Assembly (NCBI GenBank): GCA_030849075.1
Contig: JASAOO010003271.1
Span: 1 to 34,248, forward strand
DNA from: Zelonia costaricensis
Lineage: Eukaryota; Euglenozoa; Kinetoplastea; Trypanosomatida; Trypanosomatidae
Direction: 5' to 3'
Length of the DNA: 34,248 nucleotides
How positions within the stretch are numbered: position 1 is the stretch's first letter; each line of letters opens with the position of its first letter. The notes beneath the pieces are model-generated. The model was not told where the DNA came from. It saw only the letters and a program-made list of their open reading frames with translations, and did not search any database. Both the position numbers and the translations under genes were made by a program. Below are positions 27,621 through 34,248 of this stretch, one piece after another.

Positions 27621-28832
27621 TCACGCGGTATCCTGTAGCGAAGACACACGCCGGCGGTGCAACAGCGTGCGCTCGAGCTCGTCGAAGTCGACGCCGTGCA
27701 CGACATAAACTCCGAGAATACGTAGGGCCACCATAGACACGACCTGCTCGGCGTACTTGCCACGGTACCGAATCACGAACTCACGCTGCACCGTCTGCAC
27801 CTCCGTGCCGTCGTTCGCGCGCCGCCCAGTCGCCACATCGCGCATCTCCACCGAGCTCCGTGTGTACTCGTCGACAACGATGCTGCCCGATCCCTGACGC
27901 GGCTGGGGTTGCTGCGGCGGCGCCAGCATCGTACCGATGCCGCTGCTAACGATGCCACTCACCACCGCCCCCTCCACGCGGCGCACCGGCACGCGGAAGC
28001 GCACCTCGGCGATTGCTAGCACCGTCGTCATCGCGGTGCCGGGCGTGATCGGCTGGCGGACCCAGTTGCGGCTGTCCCTGCTGCTGCTGCCGCCAGTCGA
28101 CTCAACCGCCACCGCGAACCCCACGGCGCCGCTACCCCGAGTGCGACTACACGTGCGGCTGACCTGCGCGCTGGTGCTGTCGCCGTCTGCGTCGTCTGCG
28201 TCGTCTGCCTCGCCCGCGTCGCCAGCGTACCCACTGCTGCGCCGCTCCGCCGCCTCGCTCGTATACTTCGCCGCAGGTACACCCGCCTCACGCAGCTCGT
28301 CGTACAGCAGCTGCTGCGGCTCCAGCCGGGAGGTCCAGAGATCGTGCTCATACGTGGTCAGCACAATCGCCCGCTCCGAGAAGAAGTGCTGCAGTACCGA
28401 CGGCGGCCACGTGCTGGCGCGGCAAAGGCACAGCGCGGGACCGAGAAAGACAACGTTCGGCGTCAAGGTTGCCGCGTACGTCGGGAACGAGGCCGCCAAG
28501 GCGTGCTGTGCAGAGCCCAAGTCCCCATCCGTCACCTGCAGCGCTGGGTAGTCCTCCAGCGGGCGGGCGAGAAAGGGCGGTGGCTCCACTAGCCGCCCCT
28601 CGCCGGTGACCATGCCGTGGCTCTTCGCACTTCGAAGAAACTCAACAAAGCTTTTGTGGTGGGCCCCCACAACACCACCCGTGAAGCGGCCGCACACGCG
28701 CACCCACGCCTCGTCGCGCGCCGCCCTGGTCGGCACCTCCATGCTCCGCCAGGCAGTCCTCACGGCCGCACCGCCGTGCCAGCCACCGTCCGCAGGGCCG
28801 TGAAGCGGGGGCAGCGCGTTGACGCCGCTGCG

Positions 28833-28863
<31 letters not shown>

Positions 28864-31800
28864 CCCGCCGGGACCGGAATACCCATAAGCAGCGTGAACT
28901 CCATCACCTCTAGCGGCGAGCCCTTGATGTCGCGCCGCTGCACGCAGTACACCTCCGCCTGATAGGCGCGCTGCAGCGCAGCGAGAATGGACTGCCGCCG
29001 CGACACGAGGCTCTGCTCGAAGAAGGTCAGCCGGTTCACTTCGTTTGGGTTTGGCGGCAGACTCACCGCCGCCCCGCCGTAGAGGCTCTCGCCTGGCATG
29101 CCTGCGGCGCCGCGCACGGCGCCGTCGACGAGGTCGTCGCCGGCGAGGTTCCAGGCATCGCCCCGGGTTCGCTGGCCCAGCTCCAGCAACATGCGCTCGC
29201 ACTTTTTCACGGCGCCCACCACGTAGCCCAGCCGCGGGTGGCCGTGGAGGAGGTTCGACAGCGACACAAACAAGGTGCGTCGCATGCGGAGGCGGCCGCA
29301 GCACTGCACAATCGTGCGCAGCTCCGTCTGCGCGTTGCACCGCACCACGACGTGGCACGCCGGCACGTCGATGCCCTCCTCCGCGACCGACGTGGAGAAG
29401 AGGAGACGCGTGTGGCCGGCACGGAGCCGATCAAGCACCTCGACCTGCTGCGTGCGGGTCATGCAGTTCAGTGCATTCTTCTTTCCCGCGCCCTGGCCGA
29501 GAAGCACGCTCGGCTGCAATACTTGCCAGATCCATGGAGAGCGGCGCCGTAGAAGCTCCATGAGGTACGTCGCCTGGTCGCGCGTGCTGACAAAGGCGAG
29601 CACGCGCAGCTGTCCATCCCCGCCCCCACCACCACCACCGCCGCTGCGGGCTTTGGCGTCACGGTCGGCCATGGTGACGGCCACGAGGGCCAGCTCAGCG
29701 AAGAGCCGCAGGATTACCTGGGTGCGGGTGCTGAGGTGCCGCACCCCCGGCGGTACGCAGTTGACGGCGTTGACGCGGAGGCCCGCAGCAGTGGAAGACG
29801 GCGGCGGCAGGGCTGGGGGGCCCGGCGAGGGCGCCACCGGCAGCGACGCGTGCGCTGCCGTGGCTATCCCCGTGTCGAGCTCCTCACCCCCGCCGTCCTC
29901 GTTGTCCACTGCGCCGCGGCCGCCGCCCCAATGCATCCGGTGCGCCCGCATATTGCTCTCCAGGACGTGCATGAGTTGATAAAGCGACTTCAAAATTGGG
30001 CGCAGCACCACCGCGGTGATGGCCAGCGAGCACGTGCGCATGCGGTGCAGCTTTTCTTTCGAGTACACTTCCACGAACTTCTTAATCACAGCCCGCCGCG
30101 ACTCCTCTTCCAGCGCAACAAGCATTTCGCTCAGACACTGGAGGAGCCCCAGGGCGTTCTGGAGGAAGTCGACGCAGACATCTGCCTCCTCCTCTGGCTT
30201 CAGGTCGGATACGCGGCGCCACGTGCTGCTGCTGCTGCTCGTGGTAGCGGGGGCGGAAGAGCCTGTACCGCTCCCCGCACTCGCTGGCCGCGTTGGCATT
30301 GCACTAGCGCCGCTGTAGACGCCACCACAGTGCTGTGGCGGTTGCTGCGGTTGCTGCTGCTCGGCCTCTAGCAGCTGATTCTCTTGGAACGCCTCCACCA
30401 TCGCCACAAGTTTGCTGTCGCGGGGGATGCGCAGGTTGCTGCGGAAGCGCACGGTCATCACGGTTTTTACCGAGAACTGGTTGCACAGCTCGCGGAAGCC
30501 CGGGGAAAGAACGGAGGCGGAGCGCAGCACCTCGAGCTTGTGGCGTGCCGACGACTCCTTGATGAGCGCCTCCATCCGCCTGTAGACGATTAGCATCACG
30601 TGGCGCAGCTGTGCCTGCAGCACGCGGTCGTTGAAGACGGGGAGGAACGACAGGGCCAGCAGAGCAGGTTGCGGCAGGTGCTGACGCAGGTTTTCCGTTT
30701 CATCGACGACGCTGACGAGGCGGCACCGCGTGATGGCGAGCAGCTCCACCAGCTCTTGCTCCGTGTCCGTGAAGTGCACCACGGGTGAGGCGGAGAGACC
30801 ACCGAAGTGGGGCAGCCGCACATCGCGGGGGGCGCGCTGGAGCATCACCTCGAGCACCGGGCTCGCCACACGAACGCCGATGCCATCGGTGCCCATCGAG
30901 CCAGCTGCAGCCGTCGCCGCAGCACCCGCGGTGGACGCCACTGATGCAGCTGCGCTGCCGGCGCCGCACAGCTCCCACGCCTTGCGCAGATTCTCTTCCA
31001 CCTGCACGGCACTCCGCAGCTCGCTTGCCAGCACCACCGACTCGGGTGACCGCCACCCCACGCCCTCCAGCCGCGCACGAGCGTTGGCGCCGGCGTTGCC
31101 CCGCTGCTCCAACCCCGCGTCCCAGGCGTCGCCCATCTCCCGCGCCCGCTGCGCGTGAAGGAGCTCGCAGATCAGCTTGTACGGACCGGCCTGCGCGTGG
31201 TGCACCTCGTCGAGCATCACCATCGACACCAGCCCTTCCTTCACCAGCTCCGGACACTCGCCGAGCCACTTGAAGAGAATCGTGTCGATGAACACGGCCA
31301 CACGATGCTCCGTGGCCAGCAGGAAGTGCTGCGGCGTCCTGAACTGCTTCGAGCCGCCGACGATGCAGGCGACCGGCGCATCGACGAGGCGCTGCAGCAC
31401 GGTGGCCTGCTGATCTGCCAGCGCCACGCTGCGCACCACAAAGAAGACCCGCGTGCCGCGGTGGACGGCAAGCCGGTAGCACGTCAGCGCGGCCGCCACC
31501 CACGTCTTACCCCCACCGGTTTGCAGATAAACGATGAAGTCTTGCAGCGCGCTGAGGCGGAAAAGCTCGCGCTGGTAGGGGTGCATGCGGGCGTACAGGC
31601 GCTGCAGCCGCCCCACGTAGAACTGGTCGAGCCCCTCCAGGGGCCGCTGGCCCAGCAGCTGCACCGGAGACGGCGCCAGTGCAGGTGGCGGGGCTTCCGC
31701 GGACCCCGATGCCGCCGCGGCCGTGGAAGCCGTCAACGACGACCTCGCCGCCGCGATGGACGGGGCGCTCACCGTAGCAGGGCCGACGCTGGCACAGCTG

Positions 31801-31889
31801 CTAAAGTCCACTTCAGAGTCCGGCGGGGGAGGTGGGGCGCTCACGGCGGGAGGGGCCGCCGCCTGGCCAAAAAGCGACCACCCCTCCAT
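27621..31889 (-). CDS. RIG-I/Dicer-type DExH-box helicase
   Basis: 1422 residues from the ATG at 31889 (a longer frame needs TTG) to TGA. Superfamily 2 helicase motifs: motif I QTGGGKT (123-129), motif II DEVHH (227-231) and motif III in GLSASP (364-369). Motif IV lies in LRVLAFVSTR (761-770), motif V is SVAEEGIDVP (834-843) and motif VI QCCGRLRMR (862-870). GLSASP, SVAEEGIDVP and the compact motif VI mark the RIG-I/MDA5/Dicer group, whose members bind double-stranded RNA and hydrolyse ATP. A helical segment between the two helicase domains (about 375-650) fits the Hel2i insertion of that group, though a disordered stretch interrupts it. In motif VI the first Arg of the usual QxRGRxR is Cys (C864). 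I see no CARD, PAZ or RNase III domain. The last 500 residues are unrecognised. Motif I retains Lys, so ATP binding is expected. Mph1-like DNA helicases are the alternative. Confidence 0.85.
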
Positions 31890-31923
31890 TGCAGATGCGG
31901 CGTGTGGAGGAAAAAAAATGCCG

Positions 31924-31924
<1 letters not shown>

Positions 31925-31957
<33 letters not shown>
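31925..31957. repeat. (CA)n microsatellite in the helicase leader
   Basis: CA run of about 16 units on plus, reading (TG)n in the transcript, about 36 bases upstream of the helicase ATG. It sits between two pyrimidine-rich blocks of the transcript strand. Confidence 0.95.
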
Positions 31958-31960
<3 letters not shown>

Positions 31961-32994
31961 AAGGAAAAGGAGAGAAAACCAAAAACGAGAAAAAAGCGAT
32001 AGGCTGATGGGTGAGCGTGAAACGACTCTTCTCTTTGTTCTCACTTTTTCTCTCTTTGCCTCCTCTCTTGATGCGGCAATGTTCACAGAAAACGCCAGTC
32101 GTGACAGGGCTCCTTTTCGCTGCCGTTGTCGTGGATGGGGTTTGCGTGTGAGTTTGAGCTCGAGTGCGCCAAGTGCACCAGAGCTAAATGCGCATGTCCG
32201 CCTGGTGCGGCACTCCAGAAAGAGAGAAGCGGACGGGGGGGGGAGCGGCACTGCAAGGGCGGTGTCGTCCATCGTCAGTAAGGACGCGAAGAGGCGCGGT
32301 CGAGGAGCAGCAAGGTGGTGAGCGGAGGGAGTGGGAGCTACAAGGAGAAAGAAAAACAACGAGTATGCGCATAGCTTGCCTGACGGCAGGCGTCAGAGGT
32401 CTCCGACTCGTGTGCGTCCTGAGAGGTGCGCCAAACACGGAGGAGCGGAGCCGTTCCGCGCACGCATTCCATTGGGCTCGTACGGAAGACGAGGGGGATA
32501 GAGGGGGGGGGTGCATCGCTTTTCGTTTGTTCGTGTGTGTTTTCCATCTGCGAGGTGCAGCGGCGAGAATGTGCCGCGTGAGTGACACCTCAGCCGCATG
32601 TCAGGAAGCGCCGCCACCGCGCGGCAACTCGTTCTCCTCACAGCTGCACATGACGCTACGATTTCAGGTTGTGGCATCAGTGCATCGGCCGAACACACTC
32701 CGGGTCCATTCTTCTTTTTTTTTCGCCGTGGCATCGCCACACGCCCCGCTACCCCGGACCGTCAACCGCTTTGAAATCGCGCGGACGTGGATTGCAGAGG
32801 AGATGCGACTGGCAATGGAGAAAGAGACACACAAACGCACACACACACACACAACCACTGTGGCCGCGGCTGACTGAAGCTCCCATGGTGTGCCCTTCGC
32901 ATCCCCTTGGGGAAACCGCAGAGGGCGGGCCGACTGATGACGCCAAAGAGCGTGCGCATCTCTTGATCGAGATCGGGGGTGCCCGTGCCCTTCG

Positions 32995-33015
32995 TTGGTG
33001 AAGCTCCTTCACCAA
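32995..33015. repeat. Perfect 9-bp hairpin with 3-base loop
   Basis: TTGGTGAAG, loop CTC, then CTTCACCAA. The arms are exact reverse complements. It lies outside any gene, in the probable 3' UTR of the right-edge gene or in intergenic DNA. Its function is unknown. Confidence 0.7.
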
Positions 33016-33153
33016 GTGCTGCCTTCAGTCCAACCGCGCAGCAGGTCGAGATACACTTCCAGAAAAGAGAGAGAGATGGAGAGATCAGGGTGACGGGCAA
33101 CTGGCGCCAGGAAAACACTCCGAAAAGGAAGATGGCCCGCGCTGCACAGGCGG

Positions 33154-33195
33154 CTGTGTGTGTGTGTGTGTGTGTCTGTGTGTGTGTGTGTGTGT
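33154..33195. repeat. (TG)n microsatellite
   Basis: TG run with one TCTG interruption on plus, upstream of the helicase gene. Confidence 0.95.
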
Positions 33196-33621
33196 CGCCT
33201 TGCTTGCTCACAGCAGGTGACGAAGCGGCGTTGTTGGCGTCCATTGGCGCTAGAGAGGGAGGGCGGGCAGCGCTGGGCCCTCGAATGCGTCATGCTCTGC
33301 TGATTCTCAGTGAAGCCCACGAAGAGAAACAGAAAGCGGAGAGGCCGACGAGCCAAAGTACTAAGAAGGAGCGGAGGCGCGGCGCCGAGGTCGAGTTTGG
33401 AGAGAAGCCCGGGGCCCTTCAGTGATCGAGACGGGGCACGGGCTCGGAAGGGCGGCCGAAAGGGTTCGTCGCACGACTTCACTCGGCACGACAGCCGACG
33501 CCGTCGTGGCACGCCTAAACCTGAGCACAAGCTCCATTCGTCTGTGGGCATAAAAGGCAAACGTGAGAAAACACAACAGAAAGAGAAGCACGCGAGCGTA
33601 CGCAGGGGCACCTTGCCCCGT

Positions 33622-33653
33622 GCACACACACACACGCACACACACACACACAC
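33622..33653. repeat. (CA)n microsatellite
   Basis: CA run with one CG interruption on plus. It is complementary to the TG run at 33154-33195, about 430 bases away. Confidence 0.95.
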
Positions 33654-34177
33654 CTTAGTCTAAAAATGGCAAGCGTCAACTACAACGAAAGAAACGAAAG
33701 AAAAAATGAAGCGAGCCCCAAACGCGAGAAGACGCAGGAAGGGGCGCAGGCGAACGTGGTGACGAGCCCGGCTGTGCGCGCGTGCGTCTGCCAGCGAGAA
33801 AGACGCGCCCACCATTGGAAGTGAGGGGTGGCGATGAGGGGAAGGTGCCCTCCAGCGGGAACGGGACACGCGTGCGCCGTCAAGACCAGGAAGAGGAAAA
33901 TGGACAAACGCAAGCAAAAACAAAGAAAGACGGAAATTAGCAAATGGGGCAGTACATGCGAACAGCCAGAGCACGGCTGCAGTGCGTGGCGTGACGGGCG
34001 AGCAACATCGAAGGAAACCACCCAAGGGCAGCAGCTCGCTACGGAAGAGTCCGTCTGTTGTTCGAAGCTCTACCGTTCCAGCATGAGAGTACGCATCTCC
34101 TTCGAGCCCGACGCACCGTTCAGGCGCGAAAACACGGAGGGCCTCGCATTTCCCAGCCCCGCAGCACCGCATCGTCG

Positions 34178-34248
34178 TCACAGCTCCACCGTGCCGCGCA
34201 CAACGCCGGCCAGCTGTGTCAGGAAGCTCTCCAGGTCGTCCTGCTCCA
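34178..34248 (-). CDS. C-terminal end of an unidentified gene (partial)
   Basis: The last 71 bases read on the minus strand as 22 codons followed by TGA at 34178-34180: EQDDLESFLTQLAGVVRG, then TVEL and stop. Twenty of 22 codons end in G or C, matching the neighbouring genes and unlike the flanking sequence. It continues the same direction and would be the next upstream gene in the cluster. The fragment looks like an amphipathic helix and is too short to place in a family. The start lies outside the window. Confidence 0.65.
   Translation of the reverse strand, partial: EQDDLESFLTQLAGVVRGTVEL

Larger units (their letters stand above)
31890..34177. other. Intergenic region upstream of the helicase gene
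   Basis: About 2.3 kb with no supported gene. It should hold the helicase 5' UTR on the left and the 3' UTR of the gene at the right edge. It contains a CA repeat within the helicase leader (31925-31957), a 9-bp hairpin at 32995-33015, a TG repeat at 33154-33195 and a CA repeat at 33622-33653. Open frames on both strands show no domain. Confidence 0.6.

Noticed and set aside
31890..31982. N-terminal extension of the helicase by 31 residues
   Set aside because: Begins with TTG and encodes (CV)n from the CA microsatellite.
1..34248. CRISPR arrays, bacterial operons, insertion sequences, rRNA genes
   Set aside because: No direct repeats with unique spacers, no transposase-like frames and no conserved rRNA sequence seen. 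Gene structure is trypanosomatid.

Overview
The window looks like nuclear DNA from a trypanosomatid flagellate, most likely Leishmania or a close relative in the Leishmaniinae. Reasons: every gene I can support lies on the minus strand, as in a directional polycistronic cluster. No introns are needed to read the genes. Codons strongly prefer G or C in the third position, and proteins carry long Ala/Gly/Ser/Pro/Gln tracts. Intergenic regions of 1-3.5 kb are full of (CA)n/(TG)n microsatellites and homopolymers. Several start codons follow a long pyrimidine tract and an AG, as expected for spliced-leader trans-splicing. Assignment to species is not possible from the sequence alone.

The cluster reads from right to left. 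(1) The last 22 codons of an unidentified gene at the right edge (34178-34248). (2) A 1422-residue DExH helicase of the RIG-I/Dicer type (27621-31889). (3) A 382-residue NEK-like protein kinase (23543-24691). (4) A 1506-residue kinesin with a kinesin-3-like motor and a long coiled coil (15552-20072). (5) A 2224-residue protein that carries dispersed pieces of an NPR2/NPRL2-like core, a GATOR1/SEACIT subunit family, separated by very long low-complexity insertions (6431-13105). (6) A 62-residue single-span membrane protein (5194-5382). (7) A 927-residue WD40 protein with a low-complexity N-terminus (990-3773). About half of the window is non-coding flank.

The genes need not share a function, because trypanosomatid clusters group unrelated genes and control expression after transcription. 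Taken one by one they touch nutrient signalling (NPR2-like), microtubule transport (kinesin), flagellar or cell-cycle signalling (NEK-like) and possibly double-stranded RNA handling (helicase). The most notable items are the NPR2-like protein, the RIG-I/Dicer-type helicase with a changed motif VI, and a perfect 23-bp inverted repeat made of (TG)n and (CA)n in the kinesin-NEK intergenic region.

Three long open frames start with non-ATG codons if extended fully (GTG for NPR2-like, TTG for the kinase and the helicase). I placed those starts at the first in-frame ATG. Functional calls rest on reading motifs by eye; no database search was run.
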